Of a stretch of DNA of 64,000 bases, positions 39,419 to 48,900 are shown piece by piece (within the stretch, counting starts at the first letter, position 1; each line of letters starts with the position of its first letter). The stretch is taken from assembly GCF_902364025.1 (NCBI RefSeq), contig NZ_CABJCG010000015.1, positions 1 through 64,000 of the forward strand, in the 5' to 3' direction. Position numbers and translations under genes: made by a program. A model generated the notes under the pieces. The model had not been told where the DNA came from, did no database searches, and saw nothing but the letters and a program-made list of their open reading frames with translations. This stretch comes from Enterocloster lavalensis (GTDB lineage: Bacteria; Bacillota; Clostridia; Lachnospirales; Lachnospiraceae).

Positions 39419-41257
39419 TCACTCATTTCCGATTTCATACGTCTCCCGCTTCAAAAGCACATGCAGCGGAATCTCAATTCGCTGTCCCACCTCGATCAAA
39501 TCCGGGTTTTCAATGCGGTTCAACGGATTCCCGCACAGCTCCCCCACATACGCGCTACTTCCCGTATAACGCCTGGAAATCCCCTCCAGCGTATCCCCCT
39601 TCACGCACTCATGCCAAAAGGGCAGAATCACAAAGGTGCTGACCAGCTGCTCCCGCATTTTGTAGAGGTCCTTCTCAGACCGGCTGTCCTTGAAATCCTC
39701 AAAGACCAGCAGAAAAACAAACTCCTCCCCCTCCCGCATCCTTGGCATATACACCGCCACATTCCGCAGCCCGGTCTCCCCCAGCGCACACTGAAACTCA
39801 TGGTAATCGCTGATAAACTCCCCGGACATTTCCCAAACCGGCTCCTGAAACAGCATCGGTTTCAGGCGTTCCCGCACCCGCTCCATTTCCAAAAGACGGG
39901 CCAGGTCTGTTTCCCCTTCCCCCTCCTTCTCAAACATTAACAGGTAGAAACGCCCCAGGTCCGCTTCCCGGTTCTCCGGCACTTCCATGTCCCAGGTCCA
40001 GGAGCGCGGGTGGTACGGCTTTGTCTCCGTGTCCGGAATCACCATGTCCATCGACACCCTGTCGTGGTAGCAATAGTAGTAGTCCGACGGGAACCGGAAG
40101 GTAAACAGATTGCTGCTGACCGCCCAGCCGCCCCCGTAAGCCGGACGCCCCGGAAAATCCGTCCACAGCCAGTCCTCGCTTAAGTAGCTGTAAACCGGCC
40201 ACACCTCAGACTCAAGCGCATTGGGTGCTCCGGCGGTCTCTTCCACCTCCCGCCGGTATTGTTCATACAGCGGGTCCCGTTTCCTGACGCTGTCCACATA
40301 CGTTTCCCGGTACGGAAATCCCCAGCCGTCCAGCCCGGAATAGACGGTGCACATCGTGTACGGGGGAATCCGGTATGGCTCTACATAATCCTCCCTCGGC
40401 AAATACTCCCCCTTCTGAATCGCCTCGTAGCGCGCTGGCTCCCACCGCCTCATAAAGGCCAGCTGTTCCTCATCCACCTGCGCCTCCAGTTCCCGGAGCG
40501 CCGCCTCCGAATAAGCGGAAAATTCGATTTCATGCAGTGGGTAATAAGACTCGAAATAATTCAGATTGGTCCCCTGATCGCTCTCCATGAACCGCACCTG
40601 CTGGCTGAGCTCCAGCCCCAGCTCCTCCTGGTGCTCCCCCAGCTTCCGCCAGGCCTCCCCAAACGCCTCCATACAGCCATGGAGATCCCGATACTCCCCA
40701 TAGCTGATTAACAGGCTGCCGGAATAGACGCTGACCGCTTCCTCCGCCCCGTAGGGCGGCACGTGGCCCCGGTGGCCAATCACCAGGTCCTCGCTGAAGG
40801 CGTACTGCGCCGTAAGCTCCTTGACATAATCGCTGTCACAGACATATTCCCCTCCCGGTTCCACCTTCACCCAGATGTGGAAAAATAAAAAATTGCCCTC
40901 CGGCGTCCATCTGGTGCAGTCCAGCACCGCGGTCCCTGAATCCGGGAAATCCTCGTCCGCGTCGGAAACCCAGCTTGGATCCAGGAACTCCCCCTTGGCC
41001 AGGTAAGGCTTCACGCCCTCAACCGCCTCCTGCCACAGGCTGCGCTCCCACTCCGTCCCGCGGCTCCGGTAGAATTCCGCCCAGCTCTCCCTGGCTTTGA
41101 CCGCCAGATATCCGTCCTCGGTCAGGAAAGGCTCCTGCTCCTCCCCGCCCGTTTCCCCAGCCTGTTCCTCCGCATATTCCTGCAAGACCGCGCAGCCCGA
41201 AAGCTGACAGCAGGACAATAGGCCGATCAGAACGGCCGCCGCAATGCTTCTACGCAT
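39419..41257 (-). CDS. LysM-containing lipoprotein, 612 aa
   Basis: ATG 41257 (MRRSIAAAVLIGLLSCCQLS) has GGAGG upstream. The signal peptide ends in a lipobox, CQLSGC, giving a lipid-anchored extracellular protein. The long middle shows no catalytic motif that I can name and contains many Trp, Tyr and Glu. The C-terminal about 50 residues form a LysM-like module (CVKGDTLEGISRRYTGSSAY, IENPDLIEVGQRIEIPLHV) for peptidoglycan binding. The function is unknown. Confidence 0.75.
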   Translation of the reverse strand: MRRSIAAAVLIGLLSCCQLSGCAVLQEYAEEQAGETGGEEQEPFLTEDGYLAVKARESWAEFYRSRGTEWERSLWQEAVEGVKPYLAKGEFLDPSWVSDADEDFPDSGTAVLDCTRWTPEGNFLFFHIWVKVEPGGEYVCDSDYVKELTAQYAFSEDLVIGHRGHVPPYGAEEAVSVYSGSLLISYGEYRDLHGCMEAFGEAWRKLGEHQEELGLELSQQVRFMESDQGTNLNYFESYYPLHEIEFSAYSEAALRELEAQVDEEQLAFMRRWEPARYEAIQKGEYLPREDYVEPYRIPPYTMCTVYSGLDGWGFPYRETYVDSVRKRDPLYEQYRREVEETAGAPNALESEVWPVYSYLSEDWLWTDFPGRPAYGGGWAVSSNLFTFRFPSDYYYCYHDRVSMDMVIPDTETKPYHPRSWTWDMEVPENREADLGRFYLLMFEKEGEGETDLARLLEMERVRERLKPMLFQEPVWEMSGEFISDYHEFQCALGETGLRNVAVYMPRMREGEEFVFLLVFEDFKDSRSEKDLYKMREQLVSTFVILPFWHECVKGDTLEGISRRYTGSSAYVGELCGNPLNRIENPDLIEVGQRIEIPLHVLLKRETYEIGNE

Positions 41258-41336
41258 AAAGACCTCCCTCTGCACGCCGGGAGACGTTTTGGCCAGAAGG
41301 CGCGCTGCCGGGCTTCGGCCACGCCTCGTCTGACTC

Positions 41337-41657
41337 TCAGCTCCCCGCTCCGTCCTGCTCCATGACCTCCCGGATAACCTCCAGCATCTGCGGCGTCACC
41401 TTGATCACGCTCATTTTACGCTGGGCCTGGTCCGCCGCTTCGTAAAAACCCAGCTCGTCGTCCAAAACCATCGCGTCCTTCAGCGTTATGTAATACATCA
41501 GCAGGAAGGTAATCTCCTCACCCGGCAGGCGCTCCGCCAGCGCGCTTCTCACCCGCTCCTTCTGAGCCTCCCCGCCCGGGAATACCCGCTTGTAAAACGC
41601 CTTGTAATCCCGTTCCCGCTCTTCCTTGCTCCTGAAGTCAAACACTCCCGATCCCAT
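41337..41657 (-). CDS. Hypothetical protein, 106 aa
   Basis: ATG 41657 (MGSGVFDFRSKEERERDYKA) has GGAGGAG upstream; a longer frame from 41699 is unnecessary. The protein is a charged helical protein with LPGEEITFLLMYYITLKDAM and IKVTPQMLEVIREVMEQDGA. No motif of known function. It lies between the LysM lipoprotein and the exporter genes, with a 130-base gene-free spacer upstream. Confidence 0.6.
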   Translation of the reverse strand: MGSGVFDFRSKEERERDYKAFYKRVFPGGEAQKERVRSALAERLPGEEITFLLMYYITLKDAMVLDDELGFYEAADQAQRKMSVIKVTPQMLEVIREVMEQDGAGS

Positions 41658-41787
41658 ACGATCTCCTCCGCATCTTGTCCATTTGCCCACAGTGTCCACA
41701 CATTTCTCCGGCTCCAGCTCCAGTCAGGCACCGTCTCCGCCCCGGTATCCGGCCGCCAGGCGCCGCCATCCGGTATCCCGGCACCGG

Positions 41788-42222
41788 TTACCGTCTCCGC
41801 CCCACCAGCGCCCGGAACAGCCCCTGTGGCAGTTCAAACACAAACACGATCCCCAGCACAATGGCAACCGCCACCTTCACCGCCGTGTAGCCTGTCTGCA
41901 CCGCCAGATACAACTGGTCCGTCACCATATAGTACACGGTCCAGTAGACCCCGGCCCCCGGCACCAGCGGAAAAATGCCGGAAATCAAAAAAATCGTCAC
42001 CGGGCACCGCTCCTTCACCGCCGCCAGACGGGACAGCAGAATCACCACAATAGTGGCCGCCAGGGCCGACTGAGCCGGAGCCCAAAGGAGACCTGCGGCG
42101 CTGTACACGCCCCAGCCCGCGCCCCCGATCAGTCCGCAGTAGGCATAATATTTCCGCGGCACGCCGAACAATAGGGAAAACGCAATGGTTCCCACCATCG
42201 CCGCCAGAATTTCCTGTATCAC
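41788..42222 (-). CDS. Threonine/serine exporter, small ThrE_2-type subunit
   Basis: GTG 42222 overlaps the stop of the large subunit gene in a GTGA arrangement; 144 residues. Four or five membrane segments (AMVGTIAFSLLFGVPRKYYA, YCGLIGGAGWGVYSAAGLLW, TIVVILLSRLAAV, FLISGIFPLVPGAGVYWTVY) match the DUF3815/ThrE_2 family. With the neighbouring DUF1212 protein it forms the split ThrE exporter known in Firmicutes. Confidence 0.88.
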   Translation of the reverse strand: MIQEILAAMVGTIAFSLLFGVPRKYYAYCGLIGGAGWGVYSAAGLLWAPAQSALAATIVVILLSRLAAVKERCPVTIFLISGIFPLVPGAGVYWTVYYMVTDQLYLAVQTGYTAVKVAVAIVLGIVFVFELPQGLFRALVGRRR

Positions 42223-43001
42223 AGCAACGCACCTCCCGTCACCCGGCTGATAAACGAAAACGCCATGCCCACGCCGATGGCGATGCTGAAAAACACCAGC
42301 AGCGCGTCCAGCATGCGCACGGAGCCGGAAATATAATCCCCGTCCGCAATATCCCGGATTGCGTTGGTGAACGCCACCCCGGGGATCAGCGGCATGATGG
42401 AGCCGATGATCATAAAGTTGAGATGCGCCCCTGCCCCCAGCAGATAAAACCCGCTGCAGATGAACGTCACCAACGCCCCGCCTCCGATATTTCCCACGAT
42501 CTTGGACAGCCGCGGGGCGCTGACGTAGAGCACATACAAATAGAGGACCAGACCGGCGCACAGCGCGCACAGTGTGTCCCCCATATTTCCGCCGAACAGG
42601 TAGCAGAAGGCCGCGCTGCCGACGCCGGAGGCCAGAACCTGGGTGCTCTTCCGCTTACCCGGCATGTTCTTGATGTCCTCCAGCGCCTGCGCCGCCGCCT
42701 CCACCGTGTATTGTCCGCTCTCAATCTCCCGGGAGAGCTGGTTCACCGCCGCCACCCGGTTTAAATGGGTGCCGCTCACCGGGATGTGCTGCACCTTGGC
42801 AAAATACCGCTCCCGCTCGCTGCCCGCAGTGGCGAAAATACCGTTGCTGAGCACAAAGGCGCTCCCCGACCGCACCCCGTAGTGCTTGCAGATCCGGTCC
42901 ATGGTCTCCTCCACCCGGAAAATCTCCGCCCCGTTCTCCAGAAGCAGGTGCCCGGCCTGAAGGGCCAGCTCCATGACTTCTTTTTCTTCCTGCTCTCCCA
43001 T
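42219..43001 (-). CDS. Threonine/serine exporter, large ThrE_1-type subunit (DUF1212)
   Basis: ATG 43001 (MGEQEEKEVMELALQAGHLL); 260 residues. The cytoplasmic N-terminal part has LLENGAEIFRVEETMDRICK and a VLSNGIFAT element of DUF1212. Five membrane segments follow (YLFGGNMGDTLCALCAGLVL, GALVTFICSGFYLLGAGAHL, MPLIPGVAFTNAIRDIADGD). It is co-transcribed from the promoter at 43047-43075 and coupled to the small subunit. Confidence 0.88.
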   Translation of the reverse strand: MGEQEEKEVMELALQAGHLLLENGAEIFRVEETMDRICKHYGVRSGSAFVLSNGIFATAGSERERYFAKVQHIPVSGTHLNRVAAVNQLSREIESGQYTVEAAAQALEDIKNMPGKRKSTQVLASGVGSAAFCYLFGGNMGDTLCALCAGLVLYLYVLYVSAPRLSKIVGNIGGGALVTFICSGFYLLGAGAHLNFMIIGSIMPLIPGVAFTNAIRDIADGDYISGSVRMLDALLVFFSIAIGVGMAFSFISRVTGGALL

Positions 43002-43046
43002 ACCCTTACGTTTCCCCTCAAACTTGATCGCTGTGTAACTACGATT

Positions 43047-43075
43047 ATTATATCGGGCGTAGGTGGGAAATGCAA
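43047..43075 (-). promoter_or_regulatory. Sigma-70 type promoter for the exporter genes
   Basis: On the minus strand TTGCAT (43075-43070), 17 bases, TATAAT (43052-43047). The -10 matches consensus fully. It lies 46 bases upstream of the ThrE_1 start. Confidence 0.75.
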
Positions 43076-43089
43076 GAAGTTCCCCGCAA

Positions 43090-44325
43090 TTAAGCGGTAT
43101 GGAAACGGTAATACCCCCGCGCCTGTCTGTTCCCCGTATACAGGCCAAACGCTTCGACCTCCACCTCCGATTCTGCAATGCGCAGCCGGACCGCGTTCCC
43201 CTCCGTCCAGGCCCGGGGAACCGAAGCTTTCCCTGCCTTCATCGTCGTTTTGCGGATGCTCCCCACATTCAGGTACAGATTCTGCCGGGAAGCTTCCCAC
43301 TCCACACAGCCGGGCCGGTTGTTCAGCGAAAAATGGGTGTGGCCGGATATGAAGATCATGTTGTGGTGCGCGTCCAGTATACTCTGGAGTTTTTCATCCC
43401 GGCTCAGATAGGCCGCATCCTTCCCCGGCATTCTCTGGGGATTGTGATTTAAAAGCGGAGCGTGGCAGAGAATGATATGCCATTTCAAATGATCGTTTTC
43501 ATCCAAATGCTCTTCCAGCCATTCCAGCTGCGTGCCGTCGCGAAACACAAAGCGCCGGAAATGAGATACGCACTGAAGGCCTATCACCTCCAGATCCGCT
43601 CCCACCTTCACCGCGTAGGCCCCGCTGTCATGCTGGTCCCAGTCGTACCCCACGGACTCTGCGCGTCTCTCAAGCCATTTCTGGAAAACCGGATACCCGC
43701 CCTGCCCGGCCGCATTTATATCCGGCAGCGGTTTTAAAGGCACGTCGTGGTTCCCACAGACGGTAAAAATCGGAAGAAAAATTCCAAATTTTTTCCAGCT
43801 TTCCGTCACACAGTTCCTCATAAATGCAAACTGTGATCCGGTTCCGTCATTTACCGTATCCCCCGCCAGCAGAAGTCCGTCCGATCCCACCGCGCATTCA
43901 TAGAGCCGTGAAAACGGAGCCGGTTTATTCGAGATATGAAGGTCGCTGGCGACCGTAAAACAGTACCCGCCGCCAGCCGCCGTCCTTTCCTCCGCCGGAA
44001 AATCCGCCGCCATCTCCGCAGGAAAATCCAACGCTGCCTCCGTCGGAAAATCCAGCACCTGCTCCGCCGTCCGGCCGTCCCCGGAAACGGCACGGCAAAG
44101 GACTGCCGAAGCGCCCTCCGGGACCGCAAGACTGTCCGGAAACACAAGGCAAGCTCTGCCGTCCCGCAGCGGTTCACATGCAAACGAAGTCCAACCCGGC
44201 AGCACCTTTCCGTCCCCGCCGGCCCAAAACAGTTCCGCCGCCGAAAACCCCGGCGCGTCAATCCGAAACGTTTGTCCCCCGCCTCCCGGCTCTCTTTTCT
44301 CCACTGTCAAGCCAACCTCCTTCAT
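43090..44325 (-). CDS. Metallophosphoesterase (calcineurin-like)
   Basis: A 411-residue protein from ATG 44325, which overlaps the stop of a 24-codon gene as ATGA. After an N-terminal beta-domain, the phosphoesterase core has FTVASDLHISNK (DxH), LLLAGDTVNDG (GD), VCGNHDVPLK (GNHD), HIILCHAPLLNHNP and FISGHTHFSLNNR (GHxH), so the full two-metal site is present. The N-terminal about 130 residues resemble a carbohydrate- or beta-sandwich domain. The substrate is unknown; no signal peptide. Confidence 0.88.
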   Translation of the reverse strand: MKEVGLTVEKREPGGGGQTFRIDAPGFSAAELFWAGGDGKVLPGWTSFACEPLRDGRACLVFPDSLAVPEGASAVLCRAVSGDGRTAEQVLDFPTEAALDFPAEMAADFPAEERTAAGGGYCFTVASDLHISNKPAPFSRLYECAVGSDGLLLAGDTVNDGTGSQFAFMRNCVTESWKKFGIFLPIFTVCGNHDVPLKPLPDINAAGQGGYPVFQKWLERRAESVGYDWDQHDSGAYAVKVGADLEVIGLQCVSHFRRFVFRDGTQLEWLEEHLDENDHLKWHIILCHAPLLNHNPQRMPGKDAAYLSRDEKLQSILDAHHNMIFISGHTHFSLNNRPGCVEWEASRQNLYLNVGSIRKTTMKAGKASVPRAWTEGNAVRLRIAESEVEVEAFGLYTGNRQARGYYRFHTA

Positions 44326-44396
44326 CCCTGATGCACCCTGAATAACCACATGCCCGTAAACGCAATCGCTTTTAGTGCAAATCTTCCCAGCGTCAT
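44322..44396 (-). CDS. Coupled small membrane peptide, 24 aa
   Basis: MTLGRFALKAIAFTGMWLFR and VHQG, from ATG 44396 to TGA 44324-44322. A GGAG site lies about 12 bases upstream (an ATG 9 bases earlier sits too close to it). The stop overlaps the metallophosphoesterase start (ATGA). It is hydrophobic with a basic start. Very short, so reported with caution. Confidence 0.4.
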   Translation of the reverse strand: MTLGRFALKAIAFTGMWLFRVHQG

Positions 44397-44415
44397 TTTC
44401 CTCATCTCCTTTCGA

Positions 44416-45153
44416 TCATTCCCGGCCAAGAAATTCCTCGGTGGCAATCTGTGCGGCCTCGCGCAGCTCCGCTTGAAATTCCTCTGATTCCAGGTAATCA
44501 TTCCACGTCCGATCCACGTAGAGGGATACAAAATACAGGAAATTTTCTTTGGCCGTCCGATAAAACCGCACGCCGTCCAGCCGCTCCAATATCCGCCCGG
44601 CTTCTTCCTCTGAAAATGGCTCCGACATCCTTTTTCCGTAAAATCTCGTCAGATTTTCCAATGCAAGGCGGATCACATACTCCGCAAACATCACGAGTTC
44701 CTTATCGTCAAACCGTTCGACCAGAAAAAGCCCGGAGCATCGCCTTCTAAACCGGATATAGCGGCCTCTGGCCCGCCCCTTTTTCTCCTTCGCTGCCGGG
44801 CCGGCCGTCTGCGCCCAGATTCCGCTCAATAACCGCTCGCGGCATCTCAAACAATAGCGCAGGTAGATTCCGTTTGGCCCGGAGACATGCTCGCCGATAC
44901 CGGCGGATATAAGCTTTAAAATACGGTTATGGAGAGCTAAAAAACTGTTCTCCTCATCGATATGCGTTTTCCAGACCGAAACGCCCTCGCAAAACCGCTC
45001 ATACATCCAGGCGACCATATGACGGCCGATGTATTTTTCGGCCCTTTGTATCTCCGCCTGATAGGCCGATCCGGGGGATTTTCTGCGGCCAAACCCTGTC
45101 CTCCGGAATCTGCCAAGGCCCGCACGATCCCTACCAGGCGCCCTGTAAATCAT
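44416..45153 (-). CDS. Hypothetical protein, 245 aa
   Basis: A 245-residue protein, largely helical and charged, with HMVAWMYERFCEGVSVWKTH, IDEENSFLALHNRILKLISA, GPNGIYLRYCLRCRERLLSG and ERFDDKELVMFAEYVIRLAL. It overlaps the preceding gene by 23 bases, so the first about 25 Arg/Gly-rich residues may not be translated. I recognise no family. The context (small membrane protein upstream, phosphoesterase downstream) does not define a function. Confidence 0.55.
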   Translation of the reverse strand: MIYRAPGRDRAGLGRFRRTGFGRRKSPGSAYQAEIQRAEKYIGRHMVAWMYERFCEGVSVWKTHIDEENSFLALHNRILKLISAGIGEHVSGPNGIYLRYCLRCRERLLSGIWAQTAGPAAKEKKGRARGRYIRFRRRCSGLFLVERFDDKELVMFAEYVIRLALENLTRFYGKRMSEPFSEEEAGRILERLDGVRFYRTAKENFLYFVSLYVDRTWNDYLESEEFQAELREAAQIATEEFLGRE

Positions 45154-45376
45154 AATAATAGCTTGCGAGCGAATCGCCTCCTCCGCCTCCCTTTTTCAGT
45201 TCGTCCAGGCACTCAACGGCAACTTCAATTCCGGCGATAACCCCGACCGTCAGTCCGGCTTTCACTCCGGCAAGCAGATACACGCTAAACCCCAGACTTC
45301 CGCCTAAAACGGCTCCTGTCAACGCCGATATGGCGATCTCTCCTTTTGTAAAGTTTTGTTTCTCATCCTTTTTCAT
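45131..45376 (-). CDS. Small two-helix membrane protein, 81 aa
   Basis: ATG 45376 (MKKDEKQNFTKGEIAISALT) has GGAGG upstream; a longer frame to 45418 is not needed. Two glycine-rich membrane segments (GAVLGGSLGFSVYLLAG, AGLTVGVIAGIEVAVE) are followed by KKGGGGGDSLASYYYD. It resembles small bacteriocin-like or stress membrane peptides but has no leader or processing motif. The function is unknown. Confidence 0.55.
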   Translation of the reverse strand: MKKDEKQNFTKGEIAISALTGAVLGGSLGFSVYLLAGVKAGLTVGVIAGIEVAVECLDELKKGGGGGDSLASYYYDLQGAW

Positions 45377-45411
45377 AATTTTCCTCCATTCTGAAACGTG
45401 TCCGCCGTCCG

Positions 45412-45750
45412 TCACCACTCAACCGCCCTGCCGAGATACCAATCAAGGCTTTGATCCGGCCGGATATGGATGTATTCCACCTTGGAACCGATCATTGTGA
45501 TCCAACGGCGCTCGCCCTCCGTCACATAATGCCATTTCCCCGGGTTCCCATCATATCCGATGGTGCGGACAAAGCTGTCGGGCGGCACGTCGACACAGTC
45601 CCCCCACGCGTCCGGGCCATCCTCCCGGACATTCAAAACCTGCTCCCGGCAAGAATAGTAAACATCCTCATAAAACAGCTCTCCGGCCCTCATCTCAAAC
45701 TCCTCCGGCAGCCTCGCCCCCACATAACCAGCATAGTTCTTTCTTTCCAT
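45412..45750 (-). CDS. Hypothetical protein, 112 aa
   Basis: ATG 45750 (MERKNYAGYVGARLPEEFEM) has GGAGG upstream. Aromatic-rich with VYYSCREQVLNVREDGPDAW, SFVRTIGYDGNPGKWHYVTE and EYIHIRPDQSLDWYLGRAV. No known motif. It lies between the kinase-NTPase gene and the two-helix protein on the same strand, downstream of a palindrome. Confidence 0.55.
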   Translation of the reverse strand: MERKNYAGYVGARLPEEFEMRAGELFYEDVYYSCREQVLNVREDGPDAWGDCVDVPPDSFVRTIGYDGNPGKWHYVTEGERRWITMIGSKVEYIHIRPDQSLDWYLGRAVEW

Positions 45751-45835
45751 CGCATGCGCCTCCTTGCGTTCCATTATTTTCTGCAATTTTATTTTACTCC
45801 AATCTCCTCCCCAAAAATTGTACTTGTTTCCGCCG

Positions 45836-45850
45836 CAAGGTGACACCTTG
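45836..45850. promoter_or_regulatory. 15-bp palindrome upstream of the 112-aa gene
   Basis: CAAGGTG A CACCTTG, a perfect palindrome with one central base, in the 219-base gene-free gap (45751-45969) between the kinase gene and the 112-aa gene. It could be an operator; no matching regulator is identified. Confidence 0.4.
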
Positions 45851-45969
45851 TTACTTCATTTTCCGCATACCACAGTCAACGCCGTCCGGGCAAAAGCCGG
45901 TTGCCCCGGCGCATAACCGTCCAAACCTTCGCATGGCCTATCCGGTTTTTACAGAATTTCCCCCGGGAA

Positions 45970-48900
45970 TTACACGATACAGCCCTTTATATACGTCATC
46001 TGGATTCTGAACGCGCCTTCCGGCCCCGGCACGGGTTTTAGATTCCGGTCATAGTATTCTGTTTTAATCACATTGTGGAAGGAATCATAAATCTGCCTGC
46101 AACACGCCCACCCGCCCCGTCCATCGGTCAGATTGTTGTCCTGATCCAGCCAGCCGATCATAGTCAGATCATCTCTTTCATCATAGCGGAACACCAGCAT
46201 GTAAACTCCATCCACCGCAATCCGCTCCACATGGGCATCCACAAAATACATCCCTACCCTTCTCCCCTGCTTATCATAAAAGCATTCGACTCCCGCCACC
46301 CCCGCCATGTCAACCGCGCAGGTTTCGCCGCTGCCGCCTTCCAGATACATGGTATACTTTATATAACCTCTGCCGTCGTAATACTCTTTGATTCTGAATA
46401 CATCCCTTCTTTGATAGAGAAGCGGTCTAAGGCCCAGCTCCTCAATCGTAGCGGGCGCCCCGTCCCGCAGCAGGGTGCAAATCCTTGACAGGCCCCGTTC
46501 CGTCAAGGTAAAGCCCCCGTCGTACTGCTGTTGGTGGCAGACATCCCCCCTGCTCACCTCGATTGTCTTTGCCGCTCTCTTCCCGTCGTAAATGCCGCAG
46601 TCCTGCAAACAAATGGTCTGGACCGGGTTTTCGTCCGCAGTCGAAAATGTGCTCCGTTTCTCCCGCCCCCTTTGAATCACCGATATCCGAAGGTCCTCCC
46701 CGCCGTCTCCGGACGTTCTGAATTCCAGGTAAGTATTCACGCAATTTAAGTCACCTGCTTCCAAAGGATGGATTCCAACCGGAATTCCATAGACCTCTGT
46801 CATATACAAGAAATAAGAAATGCCGTTATAACCGGCTGTCTCCGGCCCGGAAGCTCTCGCTTTTTTCTTCTTTTCCTCCACAAATATTCCATATAAATCG
46901 CAGGCGAACGAAGCAACGCCGTAGGCGGCAGCCAGCAATTCCCCCCATCCGGCCGCCGTCTCCTTCAGCTCTGCCGCCGTCACGCCCATTTTCTTATCAT
47001 TCTCACCGGCCATCTTCACCAGGCAGCTCTTTATGTTGTCGTGAAACAGCCGGTAGCTGTCCTCCCCGCATTTGCACAGCAGGGCAAGGCTCAAAAGCTG
47101 GTTTACCACATAGCCGTACCAGCGTTCCTTTGTCCATCCGGCTAAAAGCTGGTCCGCCGAATCCCGGTATTCCGGGAAACGCTCCACGAATTGCGCCTGT
47201 TTCAGTCTCTCGTAGCTTTTTTGCACCGCTCCGGCCAGCCCGGTTCCTGAGATGCGGTAGCTGGACCCCATCTTCTTTGCCACGGCCGGCAGAACATGGG
47301 TCAGAATGTAAGCGTCCCTTAACTGTCCGTCCTTAGTCCCGTGATGTCTGCGCTGCAGGAAAATCAACTGCCGTTCAAGATAGAGGCGCACCAGATCGTC
47401 CGCGGTCAGAACCGCTTCCTTTTCTGTCTGTTTTCCCACACCCTCCCTCTCGAATCCGGCCACCCGGATATATAACTCCAGCATCATGGGATTCCTGAGC
47501 AGCTCCCTAAGCGGGAGCGCCTTCGGGCTTTTTACATGTCCGGCGTCCAGCGCCGCCTGGACGGCGCGGCTATTTAACGGCTTCAAAACAGCGCTTTTAA
47601 ACCCGGACAGGGCGTACTGCAAAACCTCGTCGCTCCGGTCCGTGACCAATATGGAAACCCCGCTTTTTCTGCTCAGCTCCTCGATTTCCGGAAGTAGGTT
47701 TTTACCGCTCTCCTGCGCTTCATTCAGGCCGTCCAGCATTAAAACCAGATTCACCCGGCCGTCCAGCCTCTGATCCAACAGCCGGTCCAATTCATGCGTC
47801 ATATCGTCCATCGTCCCGGTTTGCCCGGAAAAATTCAGATACCGCATCAGCTGCTTCCGGATATAGCCCTCCCCCTTATTCTCTCCCTGGTATTCTCCTA
47901 ACCCGATATAAAAAAATACCGGCAGCTCCGGGTCATACTGCTGCGTGCAGACCTCGGCAAGCTCCGAGAGAAGCCTTGTTTTCCCCATACCGCCCGGCCC
48001 GTTTAACAGAATATCCGCCCCGTTTACCAACTGCCCGAAAAGCTCCTTCGCGGAAATATTCCGGTTTGCCATTTTTCCCGGTTCATTTGACGAGACGATT
48101 TCAATATCCTGGCCTATGTAGTCCAGGGGATCCGCAGCCGGACGCTCCCAGGCCGTCCGGCTGCATTCCCACAGCGCGCTGTGGGAAACCCCCTTGTGGT
48201 CGATTCTCAAAATCAGTTCATCCAGCTGCTCCGTCAGCTGGGATATGCTCTGATACCGCCCCCGCGCGCTGGCGTCCAGCCCTTTTATAAGAATCTCCGC
48301 CGTCTTTAAAAATGCGGTCAACGGTTCTCCCTGAAAAACCGGGCATTTTTCCAGACTGCGGTAAATTGCCGCTTCGGACAAAAGCCCGCAGACCTCGTCC
48401 GGACGTTTCCCGGTCAGCAACTCGAAAAAGACGGCGCAGACGGAATAGAGATCCGTCGCAAAACCGATTGAATCCCGTTCCTCCGGTACACAGATTTCCG
48501 GGGCGGTATACCCCGACTTTTTGCTGAACGAGCCGGATTCCTGAGAAAGCTGGTCCATACTCCAGACGCTGTCAAAATCGATCAGAAGCGCCCAGCCCCG
48601 GAAAACCAGGATATTATCCGGGCTGATGTCCAGATAAAGCAGCCTCCTGTCATGAAATGGACGCAGGCCCTCCAAAATCTGCTTCAGGATCACGGCCGCT
48701 TCCCGAAGTCCCGGCCCCGCTCCCGTCTCCAGGCGTTTTTGCAGAATTTCGCCTCCGTGGAGCGGCAGCACGGAATAATAGGTGCCGTAGGCGTGGCAAT
48801 TCACTAAATTGCCTGAAATCTGCGCGGGGTGATCCTCCAGCAGCTCCAGATTCACCTCGTTGCCTTGCAGAAACCGCCCCATACTTCTCTGCTGTTCCCC

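Noticed and set aside
45131..45376. Bacteriocin precursor
   Set aside because: No leader with a double-glycine cleavage site, no immunity or transport gene next to it; the run of glycines is after the membrane segments.
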